A DNA stretch of 64,000 nucleotides from the NCBI GenBank assembly GCA_009778575.1, contig WRJJ01000003.1, positions 1 to 64,000 of the forward strand, in the 5' to 3' direction. The stretch is from Methanomassiliicoccaceae archaeon. GTDB lineage: Archaea > Thermoplasmatota > Thermoplasmata > Methanomassiliicoccales > Methanomethylophilaceae. The position numbers and the translations under genes were made by a program. The notes under the pieces were generated by a model that was not told where the DNA came from, did not search any database, and saw only the letters and a list, made by a program, of their open reading frames with translations. Below are positions 18,539 through 27,725 of the stretch, in pieces. The first letter of the stretch is position 1, and every line of letters starts with the position of its first letter.

Positions 18539-20647
18539 TTATGCCTTCCTGTAAACGCCGTTGCGGGGGCAGAACAATTCGCCGGTCTCGTCCAGACTCT
18601 TAAGCAGTTTCTTGGTCTTGCTTTCCGAGAGCCCGTCGCTCAGAGCATACCCCACTATCTCTTCCTCCGACAATCCTTCTGCGGTTCCGTATCTTTTGAA
18701 AATATCCAATACGATCGTCATTTCGTTGCGGTCCTTCTTTGTGAAATTCGATGACAGGTTGTCTATGTCCCACTGCCCCCCTTCGGGGGCCAGTATCCTG
18801 CTCAGATAATATTCCACAAGCTTCACCGCCCGCTTCGCATCCTCTTCTTCGACGACGCGGCTGAGCCTCATCCTCGCCGATGCTTCCGACAGCCTCACAT
18901 ACGCTTCGAGCTGCCTTGCGGTGATCGGCACGGAATCGTTCTCCCCCGCACCCATGGCCCTTATTGATAGATAGTTATCTTCGATCATCTTCGTGGCCGC
19001 ATCCGTCATCACCGGCACGATGCGCTTCGAGTACGCCACATATTTCCTGAGTATCTCCTGCTCATACACGGGTTTTACGTTCCGCGTATCGTCCCTGATC
19101 TTCTTGATGTCCACACCCACGACCAACGGCGCATCTTCCGCTATTTGTCTGGCCTGACCCCTTCTGTGAACGCTGAGGATATGTTCCGTCAGTTCCCTGT
19201 CCGCCTTCGGGTCCGGCTTGTCCGTCATAACGAATATGAGGTCAAAACGGGACATTAGCGCCGGAGGAAGGTCTATCTGATTGGTTATGGACATGCCTGC
19301 CGTCTCGAACCTCCCGAACTTTGGATTGGCTGCCGCAAGCATGGAACACCTGCACTGAAGGGTTGCGGTTATCCCGGCCTTTGCGACGGATATCCTCTGG
19401 GATTCCATCGCCTCATGCAGCGACGATCGGTCCTGAGGCGTCATTTTGTCCAACTCGTCAATGCACGCAAGACCCTTGTCCGCAAGGACGAGGGCCCCGG
19501 CCTCCAGGGTCCATCTCCCGTCGCCGAACTCGTCCTTCACCGCGGCGGCCGTCAGGCCCGCCGCCGATGCGGATTTGCCGGATGCATATATGCCTCTCGG
19601 GGCAAGCGCGCTCATGTATCTCAGTATCTGGGACTTCGCGACACCGGGATCTCCCACGAGGAGCACGTGCATGTCTCCCCTTATCACGGTGCCGTCGTCC
19701 ATCTCCTTGTTGCACCCGCCGAACAGCTGCAGGGCAATGGCGCTCTTGACCTCCGCCATGCCGTGGATCGTTGGAGAGATGGATGCGGATATGTTATCGT
19801 AGAGCTTCGGGTCCTTTGCCATCTCCAGTATGCGGAACTCGTCCTCCTCCGTTATCTGTATCTCGTCGTACTCGTGCTCCTCGAACTCCACCGACAGAAC
19901 GTCCATGAATATCTCGAAGACGGTTGTTTTATCTCTTTCCTGTTTCTCGGAGGACCTTATTATTCCGTTGATCGTTATTCTGTTGCCGGCGGTTATTATC
20001 CCGGCTATGTCGTCCTCGACGAAACCCGTTATCCTTTCCGGCTGCGCCCCGCCTCTCAGTCCTTCCGGGCTTTCCTGGATCTCGATCTTCTGCGTATCCA
20101 CGAAAACGGATGCCTTTGCGTCAAGATCGAAACGCGTCGCCTGCTTGTTGCAGCTGCCGTCGGGGTTCGAGCACATCTGAGGCTCCCTCATGACCACGCC
20201 CCTCTGGTTCTCCCACATCTCCGCTCCGCATCTGCTGCACCTGAAGAGCGCCCTGGTCATCCTCGGCCTCACGGTGGTCGCCTTCCTTGCGAGACCTTCC
20301 ACCGCAACGAGCTTTCCGAGATGCTTGGCCCTGAGCTGCCTTACCTCCACTTTGGCATCGCGCGGAAGGTTGGTTATCCTCAGATTAACTGCATCGTTCG
20401 CATCCCAAGTCGGCGGGAGCGAGGCCTTTACCACCTCTTTTCCTTTGCTCAGGCATCTGTCGGGGTTGTCCAAGAAGAACATAGCCAGATCGGTATTGTA
20501 TGCGTCTATGTCCTCGTACGGGACATAGACGCTCCGTTTCTCGGGATAGCTTGCCGCTATGTCGGCGAACAGCAGGCGGTATTTGTCCTTGCCGAAGATC
20601 TCCTCCCACCCCGCAATTATCTCGCTGTCCTGAAAACTTACCGCCAT
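18539..20647 (-). CDS. mcm: Replicative helicase MCM
   Basis: VLLVGDPGVAKSQILRY (Walker A), LACIDELDKM (Walker B), SRFDLIFVM arginine finger region. Confidence 0.96.
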   Translation of the reverse strand: MAVSFQDSEIIAGWEEIFGKDKYRLLFADIAASYPEKRSVYVPYEDIDAYNTDLAMFFLDNPDRCLSKGKEVVKASLPPTWDANDAVNLRITNLPRDAKVEVRQLRAKHLGKLVAVEGLARKATTVRPRMTRALFRCSRCGAEMWENQRGVVMREPQMCSNPDGSCNKQATRFDLDAKASVFVDTQKIEIQESPEGLRGGAQPERITGFVEDDIAGIITAGNRITINGIIRSSEKQERDKTTVFEIFMDVLSVEFEEHEYDEIQITEEDEFRILEMAKDPKLYDNISASISPTIHGMAEVKSAIALQLFGGCNKEMDDGTVIRGDMHVLLVGDPGVAKSQILRYMSALAPRGIYASGKSASAAGLTAAAVKDEFGDGRWTLEAGALVLADKGLACIDELDKMTPQDRSSLHEAMESQRISVAKAGITATLQCRCSMLAAANPKFGRFETAGMSITNQIDLPPALMSRFDLIFVMTDKPDPKADRELTEHILSVHRRGQARQIAEDAPLVVGVDIKKIRDDTRNVKPVYEQEILRKYVAYSKRIVPVMTDAATKMIEDNYLSIRAMGAGENDSVPITARQLEAYVRLSEASARMRLSRVVEEEDAKRAVKLVEYYLSRILAPEGGQWDIDNLSSNFTKKDRNEMTIVLDIFKRYGTAEGLSEEEIVGYALSDGLSESKTKKLLKSLDETGELFCPRNGVYRKA

Positions 20648-20651
20648 TTCC

Positions 20652-20894
20652 TCACTCCTCTTCCTGCGACCTGTTGTTCCGGCATTCTTCGTCCGCCCAC
20701 CAGATCCACCCTCCGACCTCCATGTCTATCTCTCCCTTGACCAACCCCGCCTTCCTCAGTTTGGAAAGCGTCTTGGCCAGGTCGTCCGGGCATCTGTAGT
20801 TGAGCATGTGCTCCAGTCTGCGGCTTGCCTCTCCCGTGGTGACCCTGTCGTTCCCGAGGGCCTCCCAAATAAGCTCCGCAACATCATCGGGCAT
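20652..20894 (-). CDS. Small hypothetical protein, possibly winged-helix, adjacent to mcm
   Basis: 80 aa, LSKLRKAGLVKGEIDMEVGGWIWWAD pattern; directly upstream of mcm. Confidence 0.55.
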   Translation of the reverse strand: MPDDVAELIWEALGNDRVTTGEASRRLEHMLNYRCPDDLAKTLSKLRKAGLVKGEIDMEVGGWIWWADEECRNNRSQEEE

Positions 20895-21023
20895 TGCATC
20901 GTTCTATATTATCGGGCAGGATAAAAAGCCTGCACAGTAAACAGGGGGGTATGCCGCCGGCGCAGGGATCCGTGAGGGAGGTCCGACGGCCCTTCCGTCT
21001 CTTGCTCCCCGCCTCGGTCTCTT

Positions 21024-21113
21024 CAATATTTGTTTCAATTTTTACCAACAAACTTAGTTTGTTTCAAAATTCAACAACAAATCATGTTTGTTGTAAATAT
21101 TTGAAACAAATTG
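21024..21113. repeat. 90-bp AT-rich composite inverted repeat
   Basis: Left CAATATTTGTTTCAATTTTTACCAACAAACTTAGTTTGTT; reverse complement of right arm CAATTTGTTTCAAATATTTACAACAAACATGATTTGTTG; inner hairpin ACAACAAATCATGTTTGTTGT. Confidence 0.8.
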
Positions 21114-21215
21114 CGCAGATCGCATCAGATACCCAGCATGGAAATTGTGACCAGTATGCTCCTTCGAAAATAGCTTAATTTACGGAAATAATATCTGCTT
21201 TCTGCCGCTCAGCGG

Positions 21216-21734
21216 TTACTTTCCGCCACGTATACTTTCCAGATATTCATTCTGTATCCGCACAACGCCGGCGCTGTCCTCGGCGTTCGAATAGTCTTCC
21301 AGCATAGCCCCGTTCAGGCGTATGAATTCCGGGGCCCAGTTGAACCTTCCCGTGAATTCCTCCGCCTGTCCTTTCTCGCCCAAGATGATCAGGGATGCCA
21401 TGACGGCTTCGGCGCTGTTCAGCTCCATCGGCCTCCCCCAGTTAACGGGGTTCGATGCCAGCAGATAGGGGAGGGACCTCTCATGAACTCCTTTTAATTT
21501 TGGGAAATCGTCTATGTTGGTCCAGGTGAGGTCCATTACCACCAGCCCCTTTTTCGCATGAACGATATCTGCGGGAGAAAGAGCGATCTCAGAGAAAGGC
21601 GAAAGGACGATCGATCCGCGCGGTATGGCGGACAGGGTCTTCGCCTCTTTGCCCAGCCCGAACTTCAGCATCCTTTTTGCGGTGCATTTCTTCGGGTCGC
21701 ATTGACACTTGTCATGAATTATTACGGGGATCAT
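21216..21734 (-). CDS. Tsr3-like (DUF367) rRNA aminocarboxypropyltransferase
   Basis: DKCQCDPKKCTAKRM, IVLSPFSEIALSPAD, RSLPYLLASNPVNWGRPMELNSAEAVMASLIILG. Confidence 0.85.
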   Translation of the reverse strand: MIPVIIHDKCQCDPKKCTAKRMLKFGLGKEAKTLSAIPRGSIVLSPFSEIALSPADIVHAKKGLVVMDLTWTNIDDFPKLKGVHERSLPYLLASNPVNWGRPMELNSAEAVMASLIILGEKGQAEEFTGRFNWAPEFIRLNGAMLEDYSNAEDSAGVVRIQNEYLESIRGGK

Positions 21735-22207
21735 GCGCTTATCATCGATCTAAGTTTATCCGTTTCTTTCAGATTCTCACTGACCCAGGCGCTCACTTTA
21801 TCGATAAGGTCTGAATAGCATTCCGCCAGCTCCTTATCGTCTGTGGCGGAGAAATCCTCCGCAGACCCCATCTCGAACAGTATCTGCTTTCCCTGCCAGG
21901 GCGTCCTCTTGGCCCACTCCTCGAACACCTTCTCCCTCAGGAATATCACAAAATCATAATCCTCATCATCACGGAGGTGGTCCCTGTCCCTGAAGTCCTT
22001 GGAGACCTGCCGCCTCATGTCCTCTCCCCTCTGATACATGACGGATATCATCTCGCAATCCACCAGGTCGTGCTTCGGGCCCGCGCTGTATGCCTCGTAT
22101 CTGCTGCCGTAGTATTCTCTTGTGAAGTATTCCGCCAGCTGCGAGGTCAGATCGTTCTTCTCGTCGATGAACAGCACGCGCGCCTTCCTTTCCTTCTTTC
22201 CCAACAT
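21731..22207 (-). CDS. LMW protein-tyrosine-phosphatase/ArsC-fold protein lacking canonical catalytic residues
   Basis: RVLFIDEKNDLTSQLAEYF...YEAYSAGP...YDFVIFL; overall fold motifs present but the CX5R loop reads DEKNDLT. Confidence 0.6.
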   Translation of the reverse strand: MLGKKERKARVLFIDEKNDLTSQLAEYFTREYYGSRYEAYSAGPKHDLVDCEMISVMYQRGEDMRRQVSKDFRDRDHLRDDEDYDFVIFLREKVFEEWAKRTPWQGKQILFEMGSAEDFSATDDKELAECYSDLIDKVSAWVSENLKETDKLRSMISA

Positions 22208-22462
22208 GCGACCCCTCTTTGAACATTATCCGTTATCAACTGAAAAGATTTAGCACTTGCCCAGATACTGTGTCAGATAATCACAGGCTGCCGCATTTTT
22301 CATTTGTTAGGCCAACTGATTTCTCGTGACAGCGTTTTCAGGATGGAATAAATGATGGAGTAAGTGATACAACCCCAATAACATTCATGAAGTTCGTATC
22401 ATTTACCGTGCCATTTACCACAATTTCCGAAGTTAGTGTTTATTCCATCATTTATTCCATCA

Positions 22463-22675
22463 TTATGGTGGATTAAAAGAATGATTTAGTACCCAGCTTC
22501 CCATTTTTTTGCTCCCCACCCTTCGAATGAGGCCCTTTTCTTTAAGGTTGGCTATTGATCTTTCGACTGAAGCGGAAGATGTTCCCAAGGAGATTTCCAT
22601 GTCTTTGGCGGTGGTGTATCTGCCATCTGCTATCATTTTGTATATCTCTAATACAGATAAGATTTAAACCACACG
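22463..22675 (-). pseudogene. Winged-helix C-terminal fragment of a regulator (remnant)
   Basis: ILSVLEIYKMIADGRYTTAKDMEISLGTSSASVERSIANLKEKGLIRRVGSKKMGSWVLNHSFNPP*; in-frame TAA immediately upstream, no suitable start. Confidence 0.5.
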
Positions 22676-22691
22676 AGACGGATATGACACC

Positions 22692-23003
22692 ATGGGCCCG
22701 GCAACTCGCAAGCGATATGACGTTGAAGAACTGAGAGCGATAGTAAGACCGGTGGCAGAGAAGTACGGCGTAGATAAGATATACCTTTTCGGTTCGGCGG
22801 CCAGAGGAGATTACGACGAGAACAGCGATTACGATTTCTGCATCGAATCCGGAAAGATAAGAACGCTGTTTGTCCTGTCTGGATTCTTCAGGGAATTGCG
22901 CGATGCGATCGGATGCGAAATAGACATAGTTGACAAAGAAGCGCTTGATGGTGAATTTCTGGAAACAGTGATGAAGGAAGGGGTTGAGTTGTATGCGCAA
23001 TGA
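22692..23003 (+). CDS. MNT-type minimal nucleotidyltransferase (MNT-HEPN antitoxin component)
   Basis: IYLFGSAARGDYDENSDYDFCIE (GSxxRG...SDxDF), EIDIVDKEAL. Confidence 0.85.
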   Translation: MGPATRKRYDVEELRAIVRPVAEKYGVDKIYLFGSAARGDYDENSDYDFCIESGKIRTLFVLSGFFRELRDAIGCEIDIVDKEALDGEFLETVMKEGVELYAQ

Positions 23004-23040
23004 CGCCGTCCTGCTGAAAGGGAAGAGTTCCAGTAACTGA
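22993..23040 (+). pseudogene. Truncated HEPN toxin remnant
   Basis: MRNDAVLLKGKSSSN* starts inside the MNT 3' end; MRNDxVLLKK-type N-terminus is typical of HEPN partners but a stop follows after 15 codons. Confidence 0.45.
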
Positions 23041-23213
23041 AAGACGCTTGCGAGAATTATTGGAAGAGTTCGAACAATGAAAGGACTCGTCAGGCAATGA
23101 GATGAACAACCAAGACGACTGTGTTGATTGCCTGATTTTCTTAAAAACTTTTGAGCCCATATGTTTTCACACTCTTCTTCGGAGTGATATCCTGAATCTG
23201 ACTAAGTGCCACA

Positions 23214-23345
23214 TCAAGGTTCATTTTTGGTATCATTTTTGGTATCATTGAATGGTGGATCGTTGATACAGACTACTCCAACTGTTTGTTTCTGCTTGGT
23301 TTTCTCGTCTTCTGGTGTGTCGATGCGTATTATAAAATATGGCTT
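23214..23345 (-). pseudogene. Decayed regulator fragment, possibly the upstream part of the gene whose wHTH lies at 22463-22675
   Basis: KPYFIIRIDTPEDEKTKQKQTVGVVCINDPPFNDTKNDTKNEP*; NDTKNDTKN linker resembles those preceding wHTH domains in AlbA_2/HATPase_c_4-type proteins. Confidence 0.35.
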
Positions 23346-23556
23346 TCAGACAAACATGACAAGAACATAATGAATTGATCGACACGGTCAACCGAGACAG
23401 ACAATGATTTATTCTCCCCGTACGATTGGGTCATGCCACGATGATGAACATTTTCGAGCTGATATCTGATGATAGACGGGCGAGCTGAGTGGCTTCTTAT
23501 TCCTTTGTGAGTAGCACATATGTGTCAAACATGGTTTTTTTCTAAAGCATATTTGA

Positions 23557-23611
23557 GATAAAATCTAAAATTTATTTTGGTTTTTATCTTAAATTAATTT
23601 TAGATTTTATC
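23557..23611. repeat. Perfect 16-bp inverted repeat GATAAAATCTAAAATT
   Basis: Arms at 23557-23572 and 23596-23611. Confidence 0.85.
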
Positions 23612-23752
23612 CATATTCGCGTTGTTGAAACGGCGTCCTACAGCCGCTTTATCTCCGCATGCGCCAATGCTCTAAGCGGATGCCGCCTTGGCTGCCGCAC
23701 GTTTGCAAGAGCACTCAATAACTGTAAATAACGCTCTGCAGATAACGACGGT

Positions 23753-25045
23753 ATGAAACCGATCCTGCAGGTAGCTCTGGACCTGATGCAGTTGAACCGT
23801 GCGGTTGCAATAGCCCATGAGGCGGTGGAAGGCGGCGCGGACTGGGTGGAGGTCGGCACTCCTCTGATAAAGAGCGACGGCGCCGAAGCGGTAAGGACCA
23901 TCCGCAGGGAGTTCCCCGGCAGGAAGATAATAGCCGATACGAAGACCATGGACGTCGGCGGGCTGGAGGTGGAGATGATGGCCAAGGCCGGAGCGGACAT
24001 AGTCACGGTACTGGGTCTTGCGGACGATTCCACCATTGCAGAAGCCGTTTCCTCCGGAAGGAAATACGGTGCGGAAGTGATGATCGATATGATCAACGTC
24101 CCGGACCGCATTGCAAGAGCGAAGGCGGTTGAAAAGTTGGGAGTATCCTACATCTGCCTCCACATGGGGATCGATTCGCAGATGAGGGGGGAAGGGCAGC
24201 CACTAGACATTCTCAGAACGATCGTTGAGGATACCTCCATCCCGATAGCGGTGGCCGGCGGTATAACGGTCGAGACCGCCCCTCAGTATGTAGATGCGGG
24301 GGCATCCATCATCATCGTCGGCGGCGGCATAATCAAAGCCGCCGACATCAAAGGTTCCGCGGCGGATATCGTCTCTTCCATGTCCGGAAAGAAGATTGAT
24401 TCCGTGTTGTCCAAGAAATATAATGAGGAAGGGTTGTTCGAAGCGTTCTCCAAGGCATCCACCTGCAACATATCCGATGCGTTCCATAAAAGAGGGGTGA
24501 TCATGGGGCTCAGGCCGTTCATTGCCGACGGAGTGAGGATGGTCGGCAGGGCGCTCACCGTGCAGACGGCCAACGGAGATTGGGCCAAGCCGGTCGAGGC
24601 GATAGACCACGCAAAGCCCGGCGATGTGATCGTGATCGATGTCGGGAACGCTCCCGTAGCTGTCTGGGGGGAGCTTGCTTCCCACTCGGCGATGATGATG
24701 GGCGCGGTCGGGGTCGTTATCGACGGCGCGATAAGGGACATCGACGACATAAAGAAGATGGGTTTCCCGGCGTTCGCAAGAACTGTCGTGCCCTGCGCGG
24801 GAGAGCCCAAAGGCTACGGCGGGATCGGCATGGAGGTCACCATCGGAGGGCAGATCGTCCGCACCGGGGACTGGATAGTGGGCGACGAGTGCGGACTCAT
24901 GGTCATACCCAAAGAGGTCGCGGTCGAAGTGGCCAACAGGACGGTGGACGTCAACGAAAGGGAGAACCGCACCAGAGAGGAAATAAAAAGAGGGTCCACG
25001 CTTTCCAAGGTCAACGAGCTTGCAAAGTGGGAACCGGTGAAGTAA
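23753..25045 (+). CDS. Fused 3-hexulose-6-phosphate synthase / RraA-like protein
   Basis: N-terminal LQVALDL..GADWVEVGTPLIKS..IIADTKTMD and C-terminal CNISDAFHKRG..GRALTV..HAKPGDVIVIDVG..GVVIDGAIRDI. Confidence 0.88.
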   Translation: MKPILQVALDLMQLNRAVAIAHEAVEGGADWVEVGTPLIKSDGAEAVRTIRREFPGRKIIADTKTMDVGGLEVEMMAKAGADIVTVLGLADDSTIAEAVSSGRKYGAEVMIDMINVPDRIARAKAVEKLGVSYICLHMGIDSQMRGEGQPLDILRTIVEDTSIPIAVAGGITVETAPQYVDAGASIIIVGGGIIKAADIKGSAADIVSSMSGKKIDSVLSKKYNEEGLFEAFSKASTCNISDAFHKRGVIMGLRPFIADGVRMVGRALTVQTANGDWAKPVEAIDHAKPGDVIVIDVGNAPVAVWGELASHSAMMMGAVGVVIDGAIRDIDDIKKMGFPAFARTVVPCAGEPKGYGGIGMEVTIGGQIVRTGDWIVGDECGLMVIPKEVAVEVANRTVDVNERENRTREEIKRGSTLSKVNELAKWEPVK

Positions 25046-25047
25046 CG

Positions 25048-25965
25048 TTACAGATGCCCTTTCTTCTTTGCGGCCTTGATATACCTCGGCTTCTGGCCGG
25101 TGTCCATCTTTATTGCCAGCTCGTTGAGCCTCGCTATCCTGTCCTCCGTCGGCGGGTGGGTGCTGAACATCCTTTTGAACAGGCTCCTCTTCCTGACGGG
25201 ATCGGATATCCACATATCCGAGTAGCTTGTGTTGGAATATTCGTTGACGGGAGAGCTCACTCCCGTCTCAATGCTTCTCAGGGCCCGCGCGAGAGCGCGG
25301 GGGTTGCCCGTTATCATCGCGCCCGTCTCATCCGCGAGGTATTCGCGGCTTCTCGATACACCCAGCTGCACCAGGATCGCGGCGATGGGCACCGTTATGC
25401 TTAAAACGAGAGCAATGAGGAAAGCGTAGCCGTTCCTGTTGTTGCCGCCCATCAGGATCCCCCATCTCGCGAACATTGCTCCGTAAGAGAGTACCGCGGC
25501 CATCGTCGATGCCACCGACATTACCAGGATGTCCCTGTTCTTGACGTGCGCCATCTCGTGGGCCATCACCCCTTCGAGCTCATCGTCCGGGAGCAGGTTC
25601 AGAAGGCCTCTCGTCGCCACCACCGCCGCATTCTTGGGGTTCCTTCCCGTCGCGAAGGCGTTCGGCATCGGATATTCGGAAATGCCCACCTCCGGCATCG
25701 GCACGCCCGCCTTGTTGGCAACGCTCCTTACAATGCCGTACAGCCTGGGCTCCTCCGCCTCGGTCACGATGCGGGCCTTGTTCGCCCTCAGCGCGCTGCG
25801 TTTTGAGAAGAAGTATGCGTAAAGGATGAATATCACGGCAAGTGCCAGCATGACGATGAGACCTATCATGATGTTGTCGAAGAGCAATCCTATGACCAAC
25901 CCTACCGCCAGCAGTATAAAGGTCATTACAATGAACATCGATGCTGTCCTGATGCGCCATCTCAT
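25048..25965 (-). CDS. htpX: HtpX-like M48 zinc metalloprotease
   Basis: MAHEMAHVKNRDILVM (HEXXH), three N-terminal/central TM segments, SREYLADETGA. Confidence 0.92.
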   Translation of the reverse strand: MRWRIRTASMFIVMTFILLAVGLVIGLLFDNIMIGLIVMLALAVIFILYAYFFSKRSALRANKARIVTEAEEPRLYGIVRSVANKAGVPMPEVGISEYPMPNAFATGRNPKNAAVVATRGLLNLLPDDELEGVMAHEMAHVKNRDILVMSVASTMAAVLSYGAMFARWGILMGGNNRNGYAFLIALVLSITVPIAAILVQLGVSRSREYLADETGAMITGNPRALARALRSIETGVSSPVNEYSNTSYSDMWISDPVRKRSLFKRMFSTHPPTEDRIARLNELAIKMDTGQKPRYIKAAKKKGHL

Positions 25966-26035
25966 GGTATCACTGCGTTAAGATAAAATGCGGTCGTATT
26001 TAGGTATATCCTTCAAACACCGTTTTCCGCGTCCT

Positions 26036-26803
26036 TCAGACATCCATTTGCAGGACGGTACCCACGTAAAAATCGTTGACGCCTCTGAGACCCAGATTCA
26101 CTCGGAGGTACGTCATGCCGCTTACTCCCGTGCAATGATTCAGGTACAGGTTGTCGCAGCCTTTCTCGGAGAATAAAGCGGCGATGCCGTTCGCTTTCTC
26201 CTTTTCCTTTTTTCCTATGTGCACCCCGCCGATGTATGTGCGGGGGTATGATCCGAACTTCTTCTTCACCGCCTCCATGATCTCGCCCACTCCCGCATGA
26301 GAGCATGCGGCGATGACTGCCGGCCCCTTCTTCGTCAAAAGTACGATGAACACTTCGGTCTGATCTTTGCCTATGTCCATCGGATAAGAGATGAACGCCT
26401 CCGCGGAGATCTGCATCCAATCCCTCACCTCATACACATCGGCCTTCTCTTTGAGCTCTTCCGGTATGCGGACGCCCTTGGGGCCGAATGGTTTCCCGAT
26501 GCCGATCGCCGATTCGGGAGCGTATATGTTCAGAGGCCTGTCACGGTTCTTCAGAATATCCTCTATCCCACCGGTATGGCTGGCATGCCCGTGGGATATC
26601 ACGACCTTATCGATATCTTCCGGCTTTATGTCAAGGAACATCATGTTATGCAGAAGATACCTGCCCCTCCTGCCGGTATCGAAGAGTATCGCCCCGTCCC
26701 CCGTTTCGATCAGGACGGCGAACCCCTTCGCTCCGATCAGCTGAGTGCCTACCTGTGAGCCTTCGTCATAAACGCTGGTTATCTTTGCCTGCATATCTTT
26801 CAC
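26036..26803 (-). CDS. MBL-fold hydrolase, dihydropteroate-synthase-related family
   Basis: LFDTGRRG, VVISHGHASHTGGI, AACSHAGVGEIM, GGVHIG. Confidence 0.75.
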   Translation of the reverse strand: MKDMQAKITSVYDEGSQVGTQLIGAKGFAVLIETGDGAILFDTGRRGRYLLHNMMFLDIKPEDIDKVVISHGHASHTGGIEDILKNRDRPLNIYAPESAIGIGKPFGPKGVRIPEELKEKADVYEVRDWMQISAEAFISYPMDIGKDQTEVFIVLLTKKGPAVIAACSHAGVGEIMEAVKKKFGSYPRTYIGGVHIGKKEKEKANGIAALFSEKGCDNLYLNHCTGVSGMTYLRVNLGLRGVNDFYVGTVLQMDV

Positions 26804-26833
26804 ATAGGTATCTCTTTTTGATAGAATAATTTT

Positions 26834-27673
26834 TCAGCGATGATAGAGGCTGTCGGGAATGTCCCTGCATATCCTGTTTATGTCCTCCGGCCCGAGTCTC
26901 CCGGTAGAAAGCAGCATCTTTACCTTGGTTGGCACTGTGGTAACGGGCATCATCATCCCGGGCCGTTCCGGATCGTCGATGTAATCCGTCTCCAGCATCA
27001 GCCTTGTCGACCCTTTGCCGAGTGCCTCGGAGATGTTCTTCTTCGATGCGGGTATCGACGGCATGACCCCGAATGTCTCGCTGTCGGTCACAAAGGGCGG
27101 CGAAGAGTGTTTGACCACCATTCCCGGGTCCAGGCCGGCGCTCCTCGCCATATCTGACAAGGAACGATTGGTCTCCGTGGTCCCGGACTCGCAGTGGATT
27201 ATGACCGGGCAGCCGAGTTCCTTTGCGTGCTCCATCCCCCTGAGCAGTATCCTGTTGGACGCGTCCCATATCTCCTCCGGAACGTCGAAATGCGGCCTGC
27301 CGATCTCTCCTATCGCGCACGCCTTGCCTTCCTCCACCATCCTCGCGGCCGACGCCATGCCTTCGATCATCATCTCTTCGGCCCTCTCCAGCCCATACTT
27401 TTCGGAGAGCGGCAGTATCAGCACCGGATACGGGCCCACTGCAACATTGATCTCCAGGTCCGTCGCTTCTCTGGCCTTATCCGCAAGGGACAGCGTGATC
27501 TCGAAAGACCGCTCAAAATCCTCTCCACGGGTTATCGGGACCTGCCTGTAAGGCAGCGTGACCAGGGTCAGACCCGTCCCTCCGGTCGCCTCGAACTCTC
27601 TGGCGGCGTCCACATTCCTGCCTGAAGGGTCCATGTGAACATGATTGTCATAAACGGGGACTTTTTCTGCCAT
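26834..27673 (-). CDS. TatD-related metal-dependent hydrolase
   Basis: YDNHVHMDPSGRN, AIGEIGRPHFDVPEE, VIIHCESGT, LMLETDYIDD; start at MAEKVPVYDNH. Confidence 0.75.
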   Translation of the reverse strand: MAEKVPVYDNHVHMDPSGRNVDAAREFEATGGTGLTLVTLPYRQVPITRGEDFERSFEITLSLADKAREATDLEINVAVGPYPVLILPLSEKYGLERAEEMMIEGMASAARMVEEGKACAIGEIGRPHFDVPEEIWDASNRILLRGMEHAKELGCPVIIHCESGTTETNRSLSDMARSAGLDPGMVVKHSSPPFVTDSETFGVMPSIPASKKNISEALGKGSTRLMLETDYIDDPERPGMMMPVTTVPTKVKMLLSTGRLGPEDINRICRDIPDSLYHR

Positions 27674-27725
27674 ATTGGTGAAGTGTCGGACAATATAATT
27701 ATACGTTACCCGATTCGAGTACGCC

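Noticed and set aside
23150-23235. Short minus-strand frame MNLDVALSQIQDITPKKSVKTYGLKSF*
   Set aside because: Only 27 codons and family not recognised; lies in the decayed region and may be a relic.
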